Made by a program: the position numbers and the translations under genes. 64,000 bases of DNA from RPQJ01 sp963731105. Its GTDB lineage: Bacteria > Pseudomonadota > Gammaproteobacteria > Steroidobacterales > Steroidobacteraceae. Location of the stretch: NCBI GenBank assembly GCA_963731105.1, contig CAVSUM010000011.1, positions 186,001 through 250,000 on the forward strand, written 5' to 3'. Positions 9,021 through 17,295 of this stretch are shown piece by piece. Position 1 is the stretch's first letter, and every line of letters begins with the position of its first letter. Under the pieces are notes generated by a model that was not told the DNA's origin, ran no database searches, and worked only from the letters and a program-made list of their open reading frames with translations.

Positions 9021-9416
9021 TCAGCGCTGCAGGTGCCGGTGCAGGCGGGCGTCCTGGGTCTGGAAGTGGCCGCTGAACCACTGCGCGAGGCGCGCGGCGA
9101 AGCTTGCGTCGTCGAGCACGGCGCCGGCCGCCTGCTCGTCCATCAGGTCGCGCAGGTCGTCGAGCAGCTGCTCGTGCTCGCCCTTGTGCGCCGCGAGCGC
9201 ATCGTAGTGGCGCTCGCGCATCACGCGCTCCTCGAGGGCGAAGTGCGCCGATATGTCGGCGAAGATCTCGCCGAGGAACGCCTCGACGCGTTCGCCGGCG
9301 CGATCCTCGCCGAGGGCGTCGTGCAGGCGGTTGATCAGGTCGATCAGGCCGCGGTGCTCATGGTCGACCTCGGCGATGCCGATGCTGAAGTTGCTTTGCC
9401 ACTGCAGCAGCGTCAC
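9021..9416 (-). CDS. Bacteriohemerythrin
   Basis: A 131-residue hemerythrin: a four-helix bundle holding a non-heme di-iron site that binds O2 and, in some bacteria, NO. The ligand set is visible: H in EVDHEHRGL, then H and E in HFALEERVM with a second H in ERHYDALAAHKGEHEQ, and the C-terminal H-x4-D-like pair in WFSGHFQTQDARLH. The GTG start at 9416 overlaps the stop of the upstream gene in a GTGA arrangement, so translation is coupled. It is the last gene of the heme-copper enzyme operon, where it could deliver, store or scavenge O2 or NO. Confidence 0.9.
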   Translation of the reverse strand: MTLLQWQSNFSIGIAEVDHEHRGLIDLINRLHDALGEDRAGERVEAFLGEIFADISAHFALEERVMRERHYDALAAHKGEHEQLLDDLRDLMDEQAAGAVLDDASFAARLAQWFSGHFQTQDARLHRHLQR

Positions 9417-11544
9417 GGCTTGCCTCCCGCGGCCCGTCCGGTGCCGGAGCGATCGAAGATGAAGCCGCCGTCGGTCGCCCGGAAGTCCACCACGAAGTTC
9501 TGCCCGGGCGCCAGGTCGACGTCGGCGGTGGTCGTGTAGTTGAAGCCGCTCGCCGAGCCGTCGTCGCGCAACCGTGCCGGTCACCGTGTGGTGCCCGGCC
9601 GGCAACTCGAACCGCAGGTAGACCGAGGAGGGTCCGTCGTTCCACAGTCCGGCCGGGTCGTATTGCGCGCGATGCAGCGGCTGGCCGTCGAGGTCGAACT
9701 CGACGTACACGGGCCAGCGGCCGCGCTCGCAGTTGGTCGCGCTGCGCTCGCTGAAGCGCGTGCTGGTCAGCTCGTCGTGCGTGAAGCGGCGGCACGGCTT
9801 GAGCGGCTGTCCCGCGTGGCTGAAGCTCAGCTTGAGCAGCGCGTGTTCCTCCGGCAGGTTGGTGTAGGCGGGCCGCGTGGCGAAGAAGCCGATCAGTCCC
9901 GACCAGCGCGGCGTAGGTCGCCGCCTGTCCGCCCCAGCGCAGGGGCCTCGGCAGGCCGCGCAGCACCGCGCGCCAGGCGGTGGTCAGCCGTTCGGCGGCT
10001 GCCGAGCCTGATCTCAGGCCCTGCAACGGGCCCAGTCGCTCGAGTTGCGCGCGGAACTGCGCCAGCGACTCGTGCAGCCGGCGTCCCTGCGCCGGGTTCT
10101 GCCAGGCGACGGCGACGCGCTCGCGCGGCACCCGGGCCCGCAGGTTCGGGTCGCGCTCGCTGGCGATGCGCTGCTCGACCCACTGGTCGCCGAGGCGCTC
10201 GTAGCAGTCGTGGGCCGCGCAGCCGGCCAGCAGCACGCCGTCGGCGTGGTGACGGGCCAGCACGAAGTCGAGGAACGAGGGTGGCAGCATGCCGACGCAC
10301 GGCAGGCTCACGACCGCGGTGCGGGCGTCGCCGAGGGCTTTCGAGCCCGGGTCGTGGCCGCAGCCGAAGACCAGGATGCGGGCGGGACCCTGCAGCTTCG
10401 CGGCCGCCGCGACCACCTCTTCGCGCAGGTCGGCCACGGTGCGGTCGGGCAGTTCTATGCCGGCCGACAGTTCGCCGGCGCGGCGGAACGGCGTCGCAGT
10501 GGGGCAGGCGCCGACGCAGATGCCGCAGCTCATGCACATGCCGGGGTCGACTTGCGCCTCCTGCTCGAACGCCAGGCCGTCCGAGCGCCGCATCATGGTG
10601 ATGGCGCCGAACGGGCAGTCGGCGAAGCAGCGCGCGCACCCGTTGCAGTTGGCGAGGTCGACCCGGGCCGGCGGCGCCTTGCGCAGCGGCGGTGCCCACG
10701 GCAGCAGCGTCATCAGCACGCTGCCGCCCACCAGCAGCAGCCACAGTTTCGCGCCGTCCAGCCAGTCGAGCAGCGGGTAGACGCCGAGGTAGAACCAGTC
10801 GAAGCCGAGGCGGAACGGCACCCGGTCGAGGTCCGCCGGCGGCTGGCTGACGGCGGGCCAGGCGAACGACAGCGCCACCAGTGCAGCGAGCGTGCCGATG
10901 GCGAGGGCGCGCGGGGGATTCACGCGGGCGTGGGCGTGTCGCTGGATGTGCACCCACATGAACAGCAGCATCAGCAGCGGCAGCGCGATGTGCATGTAGA
11001 CCATCAGCGTGAAGAAGCGGCCGCTCAGCCGCTCGCTGTCGAGGAAGTTGCGCGCGATCGGCTCGGCGAAGATGCCGATGCTGTCCAGCCACTCGGTGGT
11101 GGCGACCGCGACGAACTGCGCCAGCTCGTCCCACACCAGCCAGTAGCCGGTGATGCCGCAGGCGTACATGAACCACAGCAGCGGCACGCCGGTGACCCAC
11201 GGAAACCAGCGGTTGCCGCGCATGCGGTCCATGGCGAACTCGCGCAGCAGGTGCACCACCACCACCACGACCAGCGCATCCGACGCGTACCGGTGCAGGC
11301 TGCGCATCAGGCCGCCGAGGTACCACTGGTCGCGGCTCAGGCGGTCGAGCGATTCCCAGGCCTGGGTCACGCCGGTGTCGAAGAACACGTAGACGTAGAT
11401 GCCGCTGGCGGTGATGATCCAGAACAGGAACCAGCCGAGCGTGCCGAGTTGCACCAGCGGGTTGAGCCGCGGCCCGAACAGCGCCTCGAGCCCCGCCTCG
11501 AGCCGCACGAAAAACCAGCGCAGTCCTGCCTTGACGGGCTTCAA
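9413..11544 (-). CDS. Cytochrome b - ferredoxin - MvhD/FlpD-like fusion protein, two frameshifts as read
   Basis: A membrane redox protein of about 709 residues after correction. Order of parts: residues 1-270, a cytochrome b N-terminal-type bundle with paired heme ligands (LHRYASDALVVVVVVHLL and YMHIALPLLMLLFMWVHIQ); two further helices; about 310-360, two [4Fe-4S] motifs (CNGCARCFADCP, CMSCGICVGACP); about 380-520, a hydrogenase iron-sulfur subunit (MvhD/FlpD) domain with GCGHDPGSKA and LLAGCAAHDC; then one helix and a periplasmic beta-rich tail. Frame breaks: one extra base in CCC at 9898-9900 and one in the AA at 9570-9571; removing both restores LVGLIGFFATRP and TGTVRDDGSASGFNYT. It likely moves electrons between a soluble donor or thiol/flavin partner and the quinone pool or the heme-copper enzyme; the partner is not known. 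Confidence 0.8.
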
Positions 11545-11581
11545 GATGTCCGGCTCCCGGCGGCACCGCAGCGGTGTCCGC

Positions 11582-12382
11582 TCATTTCACGTTGCGCAGT
11601 GCGGCCAGGATCCCGGCCAGTGCGATGCCGAGCGCGAGGCTGCCCGCGCCGATGTTGACGAACAGCGAGTAGTCGAAGCGGTAGCGCCCGCTGCTCGGAT
11701 CGTAGATGGTGCAGAACAGCTTGACGGTGTTCACCAGTCCCTCGAGCGTGCGCCGGTCGAGGTTCTGGCCCCAGACCAGCTTCTTCAGCGGCTCGACCAC
11801 CAGCGGCGGTGCGAAGTCCTCGCCATAGACCTGCAGCACGATGCGGCCGCGCGCGTCGATGATGGTGGTCTGGGTAATGTGGTCGAAGCCCTTCGGCGAG
11901 GCGAAGTAGGTGAAGCCTGCCGTGCGCGCCAGGCGCTCGATACCGGCCGCGTCGGTGCTCGCGAAATACCAGCCCGGCTGCTCGGCACCGCGTTCGCGTG
12001 CATAGGACCGCATGCGCTGTGGCGTGTCGTTCGGCGTGTCGAAGCCGACCGTGACGACGCTGAAGCTGTCGGGGCCCAGTGCCTGGCGTGCGACCTTGAC
12101 GGTCTCGCGCAGGCGCAGCGTGAGGCCGGAGCAGACGTGGTAGCAGCTGGTGTAGACCAGGCTCAGCACGACCGGCCGGCCGCGCAGGTCCTCGAAGGTG
12201 AGTCGCGTGCCGTCCGCGGCGGTGAGTTCGATGCCCTCGACGGTGCGGCCGATCGCGGCCTGGCTGGTGCGCAGCGCTTCGGCATCGTCCATTTGCGCCG
12301 CCTGCGCAGGCACGGCGCTCCAGGTGCAGAGCAGTGCAGCGGCGACTCGGAAGCGATGGCCGCCATGGCTCACGCCGCGCAC
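11582..12382 (-). CDS. SCO1/SenC family copper chaperone
   Basis: A 266-residue SCO protein that delivers copper to the CuA centre of heme-copper enzymes. It has an N-terminal signal sequence, a thioredoxin fold with the copper-binding C80-x3-C84 pair (TSCYHVC) and the third ligand His168 (GFDHITQT). Unlike minimal SCOs it also has a C-terminal transmembrane helix (about 240-262), so it would be anchored by its tail. It starts 3 bp after cyoE and precedes the cytochrome b fusion. The CuA ligands in the neighbouring subunit II make its role clear. Confidence 0.9.
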   Translation of the reverse strand: MRGVSHGGHRFRVAAALLCTWSAVPAQAAQMDDAEALRTSQAAIGRTVEGIELTAADGTRLTFEDLRGRPVVLSLVYTSCYHVCSGLTLRLRETVKVARQALGPDSFSVVTVGFDTPNDTPQRMRSYARERGAEQPGWYFASTDAAGIERLARTAGFTYFASPKGFDHITQTTIIDARGRIVLQVYGEDFAPPLVVEPLKKLVWGQNLDRRTLEGLVNTVKLFCTIYDPSSGRYRFDYSLFVNIGAGSLALGIALAGILAALRNVK

Positions 12383-12385
12383 GCC

Positions 12386-13303
12386 TCAGAAGTGGACCAG
12401 GCTGCCCCGCACGGCGCCCTCGACGATGGCTCCCAGCAGCAGCAGGCCGAGCTGCAGCAGCGAGGCGAGGAAGCTGCGGATGGCGTTGGTCGGAGTCGGG
12501 CTGCGCACCAGCAGCCAGGCCCGCCAGATGAAGTAACCGCCGCCCGCGGCCGCGCACAGTGCGTAGAACGGTCCCGCGCCCCAGACCACCGGCAGCAGCG
12601 ACAGCAGCACCAGCGGCACCGTGTGGGCCAGGATGGCACGCGCGGCCACGCGGTCGCCGTGCACCACGGGCAGCATGGGCACGCCGGCGTCGGCGTAGTC
12701 CTGCCGATAGTAGGTCGCCAGGCTCCAGAAGTGCGGCGGCGTCCACAGGAACAGCACCACCGCGAAGGTCCATGCGGCGGGTCCGGGCGTCGGGTCGACG
12801 GCCGCCGCTCCCGCCAGCACCGCAAAGCTGCCGGCGAGGCCGCCGATCACGATGTTGAGCCAGGTGCGGCGCTTGAGCCACATCGTGTAGACGACGCCGT
12901 AGGTGAAGGCGCCGAGGAACACGTACAGCGCGGCCGGCCAGTTGGTGGCGACCCCGGCCGCGCCCACCGCCAGTGCCAGCAGTGCCACGACCAGCAGGTA
13001 CCAGAGCGCTCCGCCGGACAGCGCGCCGGTGACGAACGGCCGTGCCCGGGTTCGCGACATGCGGGCGTCGAGGTCGCGCTCGAACAGGTGGTTGAGCGCA
13101 CCGGCCGAGCCAGCCGCGACGAAGATCGCCGCCGCGAGCACCGCGAGCTGCCACCAGGCGAGTCCCGTGCCGCCGCTGATGGCAACTCCCGCCACGCCCG
13201 CCAGCATGATCTCCAGCGCAATGCGCGGCTTGAACACCTGCAGCGCCACGCGCCACGCGGCGTGCGGCGCAACCTGCGGGACGGTGGCGGCGACGCTGTT
13301 CAT
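12386..13303 (-). CDS. cyoE: Protoheme IX farnesyltransferase (heme O synthase)
   Basis: A 305-residue polytopic UbiA-superfamily prenyltransferase that adds farnesyl to heme b to make heme O. Conserved motifs: KPRIALEIMLAG, NHLFERDLDARMSRTRARP (the Asp-rich motif, here N-x3-E-x-D), YTMWLKRRTWLNIVIGG and DYADAGVPMLPVVHG. It sits 10 bp behind subunit I, implying that the operon's enzyme carries heme o or a. No ctaA (heme A synthase) is present in the window. Confidence 0.93.
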   Translation of the reverse strand: MNSVAATVPQVAPHAAWRVALQVFKPRIALEIMLAGVAGVAISGGTGLAWWQLAVLAAAIFVAAGSAGALNHLFERDLDARMSRTRARPFVTGALSGGALWYLLVVALLALAVGAAGVATNWPAALYVFLGAFTYGVVYTMWLKRRTWLNIVIGGLAGSFAVLAGAAAVDPTPGPAAWTFAVVLFLWTPPHFWSLATYYRQDYADAGVPMLPVVHGDRVAARAILAHTVPLVLLSLLPVVWGAGPFYALCAAAGGGYFIWRAWLLVRSPTPTNAIRSFLASLLQLGLLLLGAIVEGAVRGSLVHF

Positions 13304-13313
13304 CCGTTCCTGC

Positions 13314-15014
13314 CTACTTCAGTGGCCACAGCTCGGCAACGTACTTCCAGTTGACGTAGTAGTACAGGATGAACGACACGAAGAACACGCCGACCAGCAC
13401 CACCGTGCCCGGGATCTTCAGCGTGCCCTCGTTGCCGTAGGAGGCCACCGCGGCCGCGGCCTGCGAGCCGGTTGCCGGGCCGAGCTGCACCTTCTCCGTG
13501 TCGCCGATGCGCCGGCCGAGGAACACCGACCACACCACGACCAGGATGTACATCGCGCCGCCCACCGCCGCCATGATGGCAGCGATGCCGTTCAGGGCCA
13601 GCATCAGGAACGCGGCGGGCGAGAACTGGAAAGTGGTCAGCGCGTCGGCGAACGTGATGTCCCAGTGCCGCCGCGGCACGCCGAGCGTGCCGGCGCCCAT
13701 CATGAACAGCGAGATGCCGGCGATGCCGATGCCGAACACGTACGGCTGCAGCTTGGCGATCGTCGGGAAGGAGATGTGGCGCCGGAAGATCAGCGGCACC
13801 AGCAGGTAGGTGATCGCCATGAACGCCAGCGTGGTGCCCGCGACCACCGTGGCGTGGAAGTGACCGGGCACGTACAGCGTGTTGTGGATGATCAGGTTGA
13901 TCTGCTCGGTGCCCATCACCACGCCGGAGATGCCGCCGAGGAAGCCGAACATGACCAGCGACATGAACATGCCGGAGAACGCCGGGTTGCCCCAGGGCGC
14001 CTTGCGCAGCCACTCGAACAGGCCCTTGTTGAAGCCCTTGGCGCGCTGCGCAGCCTCGATCGCGCCCGGCACCGTGAGGCCGTGGATCATGCTGCCGAGC
14101 ACCGCGAGGTACATCGCGTAGCTGGTGTTGAAGATCTTCCAGCTCGAGCTGACGCCCGGCTCGACCAGCAGGTGGTGCGCGCTCGCCAGCTGCAGGAACA
14201 GGATGTACAGCAGGAAGGCGGTGCGGCTCACCTTCTCCGAGATCGGCTTGGCGCCCAGCACCATCGCGCCGATCGCGTACCACACCGAGACGTGCGCCGA
14301 CACGTTGATCTGCTGCGACGAGTGGCCCATGCCCCACCAGACCAGCTTGTACATCAGCGGATCGATGTTGCTGATCAGGCCGATGGACCACAGGTAGGTC
14401 GGGATCAGGATGATCGCGCCGGACGCCAGCGTGAACACCGCGATGATCGCGGCGGTGACGGCGCCGAACGTGACCAGCGGCACCGAACCCTGGTAGGTCT
14501 TCTCGTCCTTGGCGACGACCAGCGTGCCGAAGAACACCGCGCAGCCGATCAGCGCACCGACGGCGAACAGGATCAGGCCGAGGTAGAACCACGGCGAGGC
14601 CTGCAGCGGCGGGTAGGACGTGAACATCACCGAGGAATTGCCCTGCAGCACGGCGACGTTGGCCATCAGCGCGCCGACCAGCATCAGCCCGAACTGGGTC
14701 CACGCCCAGCGTGGCGCGGCCAGCCGGCAGTTGAGCAGCACGGCGGAGGCGAAGTACAGCACCGCCATCTCGAAGAAGATGATCCAGGCCAGCAGCACGT
14801 CGAAGCCGTGCGCGGTCAGCGCGAGGTAGAACCAGTCGGCGGGCAGCAGGTGCACGGCCGGCCAGCGGGTGAGCGCGATCGACAGGCCGAACAGGCCGCC
14901 GATCAGCAGGAACACGACGGCCACCACGGCGTTCGCCTTGATCAGGTTCTCGGCGCTGCGGTCGACCTTGAGGCCCGTCGTCGGGCAGATGCGGAAAGTG
15001 CTTGCGATGCTCAT
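13314..15014 (-). CDS. B-family heme-copper enzyme subunit I, active-site Tyr replaced by Gln
   Basis: A 566-residue polytopic protein, catalytic subunit of a heme-copper oxidase/NO reductase superfamily enzyme. Conserved metal ligands: His69 (low-spin heme, LTAHG), His231 (CuB), His280-His281 (CuB, SAHHLLVEPG), His385 and His387 (VPGHFH; high- and low-spin hemes). Overall it resembles ba3-type (B-family) subunits, for example APWGNPAF and VPRRHW. The residue four after the first CuB His, the cross-linked Tyr in A and B oxidases, is Gln235 (GHSSQQ). Loss of that Tyr is a mark of NO-reducing lineages such as sNOR, so NO reduction is a serious alternative to O2 reduction. Immediately preceded by subunit II and followed by cyoE and SCO. 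Confidence 0.85.
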   Translation of the reverse strand: MSIASTFRICPTTGLKVDRSAENLIKANAVVAVVFLLIGGLFGLSIALTRWPAVHLLPADWFYLALTAHGFDVLLAWIIFFEMAVLYFASAVLLNCRLAAPRWAWTQFGLMLVGALMANVAVLQGNSSVMFTSYPPLQASPWFYLGLILFAVGALIGCAVFFGTLVVAKDEKTYQGSVPLVTFGAVTAAIIAVFTLASGAIILIPTYLWSIGLISNIDPLMYKLVWWGMGHSSQQINVSAHVSVWYAIGAMVLGAKPISEKVSRTAFLLYILFLQLASAHHLLVEPGVSSSWKIFNTSYAMYLAVLGSMIHGLTVPGAIEAAQRAKGFNKGLFEWLRKAPWGNPAFSGMFMSLVMFGFLGGISGVVMGTEQINLIIHNTLYVPGHFHATVVAGTTLAFMAITYLLVPLIFRRHISFPTIAKLQPYVFGIGIAGISLFMMGAGTLGVPRRHWDITFADALTTFQFSPAAFLMLALNGIAAIMAAVGGAMYILVVVWSVFLGRRIGDTEKVQLGPATGSQAAAAVASYGNEGTLKIPGTVVLVGVFFVSFILYYYVNWKYVAELWPLK

Positions 15015-15023
15015 GGCGGGTCC

Positions 15024-15563
15024 TCAGCTGCGTTCGACGACGTAGATGCGGCCGGTCATCGTGTGATGGCCGAGCCCGCAGTACTCGTTGCAGACGATGC
15101 CGAACTCGCCGCTCGAGGTGGGCGTGATCGTCATCACGCTCTCGTAGCCGGGGTGCACCTGGATGTTGATGTTGAGCGGCTGCAGCGAGAAGCCGTGCTG
15201 CAGGTCGATCGAGGAGAGGTGCAGCCGGTAGGTCTGGCCCTTCTCGAGCTCGAGCATCGGCCACCACATGTAGACGCGGCCCATCATGTACACGTCGCTG
15301 CCCGGCGGGGGCTTGACGACCGGGAAGGCGCCTTCCTGCCGAACCGTGTGCTCGGCGATCATCTTGTCGACTTTCTCGGCGTACTGGAACGGCTGGATCC
15401 GGTACGCCTCGTTCGACATGTTCTGCTGGCCGAAGGCGTGCCACCAGATCATCGTGAAGAACATCGTCAGGCCCCACAGGAAGGCCACGACGACCCAGAT
15501 CAGCTCGACCTTGTGGACCGGCTCTTTCCACCAGATCCGTTCGCTCGGAGGAGTAATGGCCAT
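15024..15563 (-). CDS. Heme-copper enzyme subunit II with CuA site
   Basis: A 179-residue protein with one N-terminal transmembrane helix (about 21-43) and a periplasmic cupredoxin domain. The binuclear CuA ligands are complete: His123 (DLQHGF), Cys158, Glu160, Cys162, His166 and Met169 (CNEYCGLGHHTM). It accepts electrons from a soluble donor such as cytochrome c or the HiPIP encoded nearby (the latter is inference) and passes them to subunit I, encoded 9 bp downstream. Size and single helix match ba3-type or NorS-type subunits rather than the two-helix A-type. Confidence 0.92.
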   Translation of the reverse strand: MAITPPSERIWWKEPVHKVELIWVVVAFLWGLTMFFTMIWWHAFGQQNMSNEAYRIQPFQYAEKVDKMIAEHTVRQEGAFPVVKPPPGSDVYMMGRVYMWWPMLELEKGQTYRLHLSSIDLQHGFSLQPLNINIQVHPGYESVMTITPTSSGEFGIVCNEYCGLGHHTMTGRIYVVERS

Positions 15564-15573
15564 GGGCGGACCC

Positions 15574-15753
15574 TCAGGGTGTGGCGAGCGGAATCTGGAT
15601 GATCTCCATGATTCCCCAGATGAGGTACAGCACCGTCGGCATGGTTACGCCGAGGAACAGCAGCAGGAAATGGTTGTCGAGCAACCGCTGGAAGAAGGGA
15701 ATGCGCTCGTGGGCCGGTTCGTCACGGCCGTCCTGCGGATCAGATCCGGTCAT
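15574..15753 (-). CDS. Small single-helix subunit of the heme-copper enzyme
   Basis: A 59-residue ORF starting ATG at 15753 and ending 10 bp before subunit II. The N-terminal half is polar (MTGSDPQDGRDEPAHERIPF) and the second half is a single transmembrane helix (LLLFLGVTMPTVLYLIWGIM). Position and size fit the small accessory subunits (IIa-like) of B-family enzymes. It is the first gene behind the FNR-type promoter. Not matched to a named family with certainty. Confidence 0.72.
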   Translation of the reverse strand: MTGSDPQDGRDEPAHERIPFFQRLLDNHFLLLFLGVTMPTVLYLIWGIMEIIQIPLATP

Positions 15754-15823
15754 CGCCTGAGCCCCCTGTGGTGTCGTCGTTATTGGTTGCGTGGGCCGTG
15801 CCGGCCCGCCGCACCTGCAGGGG

Positions 15824-15865
15824 TGAATACGGTTGATTGGGGGCGCCCGCCTTGATCTAGGTCAA
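15824..15865 (-). promoter_or_regulatory. FNR/DNR-type class II promoter of the heme-copper operon
   Basis: The palindrome TTGATCTAGGTCAA at 15852-15865 matches the FNR/ANR/DNR consensus TTGAT-N4-ATCAA with one difference. On the minus strand a -10-like TATTCA at 15829-15824 predicts a start near 15817, putting the box centre at -41.5, the exact class II activator position. The leader to the first gene would be about 64 nt. This suggests induction by low oxygen or NO. Confidence 0.72.
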
Positions 15866-15901
15866 GTGCACTGCAAAAGGACCGGGCCCCGCGCGCGGCC
15901 T

Positions 15902-16087
15902 TCAGCCGTCCGGGGCGAAGCGCTGCACCAGCGCGAAGGTGATCACCGCGAGCGCCAGCAGCAGCGCAAAAAAGATCAGGCTGCGGTACTCGAAGCGCCG
16001 GCCCGCCCGGACCTCGAGCGCCTGCAGCAGGCGGTCGGCCAGGAAATACAGGCCGATGGCGATCAGCGTGAAAAGCACCATCTGCAT
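15902..16087 (-). CDS. Small two-helix membrane protein of unknown function
   Basis: A 61-residue protein starting ATG at 16087 with a GGAGG ribosome site 9 nt upstream. Two hydrophobic segments (VLFTLIAIGLYFLADRLL and SLIFFALLLALAVITFALV) flank a short basic loop (EVRAGRRFEYR), which by the positive-inside rule would be cytoplasmic. It follows the CDP-archaeol-synthase-like gene by 14 bp and is probably co-transcribed with it. No family recognised. Confidence 0.6.
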   Translation of the reverse strand: MQMVLFTLIAIGLYFLADRLLQALEVRAGRRFEYRSLIFFALLLALAVITFALVQRFAPDG

Positions 16088-16101
16088 GATCAGTTCCTCC
16101 G

Positions 16102-16677
16102 TTACCCGACCCGATTCTTGAGGCCGAACTGCACCATGATCCACGCGCTCACCGGGTGCGCCACCAGCATGATCGCGACGATCGCCGTGAACAGCGCCAG
16201 CGACGGGCGCCACACCGGCGCCACGAACAGCAGCATGCCGAACAGGCTGTCGAGCTGGTCGACCACCCAGAACGCCCGGCCCGCCGCGCCCTGGCCGGCC
16301 GCGCCAGGTGCGATTTCGAGCTGGCGTTTCGCGAAGCTGTTCGGCAGTTCGCCCACGATGTAGCCGGTGCCGAGCAGCACTCCCCACAGCCAGGGATGCG
16401 TCTCGGCGAACGGCACCAGCGTCGGCAGCGGCCAGCAGCAGGCGCTCAGTTGCGCGAGCGCCCAGGCCGCAACGGCCATCGTGCCGATCGTGACGACCGC
16501 GCCGCGCCAGGTCTTGTTGGCGCCGAACAGCCGCTTGCCGCGGAAGGTGGCGCCGCCGTCGATCGGCCGCAGGCGCAGGCCGGGCAGCAGGTCGAGCTTC
16601 ATGACCGCGAGGTGCACGAGGCCCGCCGCGATCACCGGCAATGCGAGCCACAGCAGTTGCAGCACGACGGTCATCAC
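16102..16677 (-). CDS. CDP-archaeol synthase (CarS)-family membrane protein
   Basis: A 191-residue polytopic membrane protein of the CarS/DUF46 family (PF01864 type), related to CDP-diglyceride synthases. Family marks are RPIDGG..FRGKRLFGANKTWRG and LPNSFAKRQLEI...DQLDSLFG. In archaea the enzyme activates archaeol; bacterial members make up a less studied branch whose lipid substrate is not known. It lies between the Lrp gene and the small two-helix protein. Confidence 0.78.
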   Translation of the reverse strand: MMTVVLQLLWLALPVIAAGLVHLAVMKLDLLPGLRLRPIDGGATFRGKRLFGANKTWRGAVVTIGTMAVAAWALAQLSACCWPLPTLVPFAETHPWLWGVLLGTGYIVGELPNSFAKRQLEIAPGAAGQGAAGRAFWVVDQLDSLFGMLLFVAPVWRPSLALFTAIVAIMLVAHPVSAWIMVQFGLKNRVG

Positions 16678-16687
16678 GTGCGGCGCC

Positions 16688-17168
16688 TCAGTCGATCGGC
16701 AGCACGGTGGTTTCCTTGATGACGGTGACCGTCACCGAGGAGTTGATCGACTGCACGTACGGCAGCTTCGACAGGTGGTCGAGGTAGAACGCCTCGTACG
16801 CCTTGATGTCCTTCGTCACGATGCGCAGCATGAAGTCCCACTCGCCCATGGTCGTGTAGCAGTCGAGCACCTCGGGGCGCTCGCGGATCGCCTCGGCGAA
16901 CGCGGCGATCGCGTCGCGACCCTGGGTGGAGAGTTTCACATGCGCGAAGATCGTGACGTCGAGCCCGAGCGCGGTGCGGTCGAGCAGCGCGACCCGGCCG
17001 AGGATCACGCCTTGCGCCTCCATCGTCTGGATGCGCCGCCAGCAGGTCGTGGTGGACAGGCCGGTCCGCGAGGCCACTTCGGCGACCGGACAGCGCGCCC
17101 TCGCGTTGCAGCAGGTCGAGGATGCGCCGGTCCACCCGGTCCAGCACGTGGCGTGATTTTTCTTCCAT
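16688..17168 (-). CDS. Lrp/AsnC family regulator (BkdR-like), frameshifted as read
   Basis: Lrp-type regulators sense amino acids through a RAM domain and bind DNA with an N-terminal HTH. The first frame gives MEEKSRHVLDRVDRRILDLLQREGAL; the second resumes in the HTH (ASRTGLSTTTCWRRIQTMEAQGVI) and continues through the RAM domain (VLDCYTTMGEWDFMLRIVTKDI) to VIKETTVLPID. One extra base at 17086-17089 (TCCGGTC for TCGGTC) explains the break; corrected length is 159, family-typical. It is divergent from the branched-chain ketoacid dehydrogenase genes, the same layout as BkdR and the bkd operon in Pseudomonas, which points to control by branched-chain amino acids. Confidence 0.85.
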
Positions 17169-17202
17169 GAAGTCTGTTCCTATGGAATGTTCTTTTCGGA
17201 TT

Positions 17203-17220
17203 GTTGCAGTGCAATGCAAC
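17203..17220. promoter_or_regulatory. Inverted repeat between lrp and bkd, candidate operator
   Basis: GTTGCAGTGCAATGCAAC has perfect 6-bp arms (GTTGCA/TGCAAC) around 6 bp, 35 bp upstream of the regulator's start and 76 bp before bkdA1. Position between the divergent genes suggests an Lrp/BkdR site; no experimental consensus was compared. Confidence 0.45.
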
Positions 17221-17295
17221 GAACCCTACGGATTCCGCCCCGGCTGGGTAATCTAACCTGCTGTCCCAGCCCAGTTCCACCGCTGCGAGGAAGCC

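Noticed and set aside
12903..15602. Very long open frame (899 codons) antisense to the heme-copper genes
   Set aside because: It runs opposite to clearly conserved subunits and has low-complexity Arg/His/Gln-rich composition, an effect of high GC.
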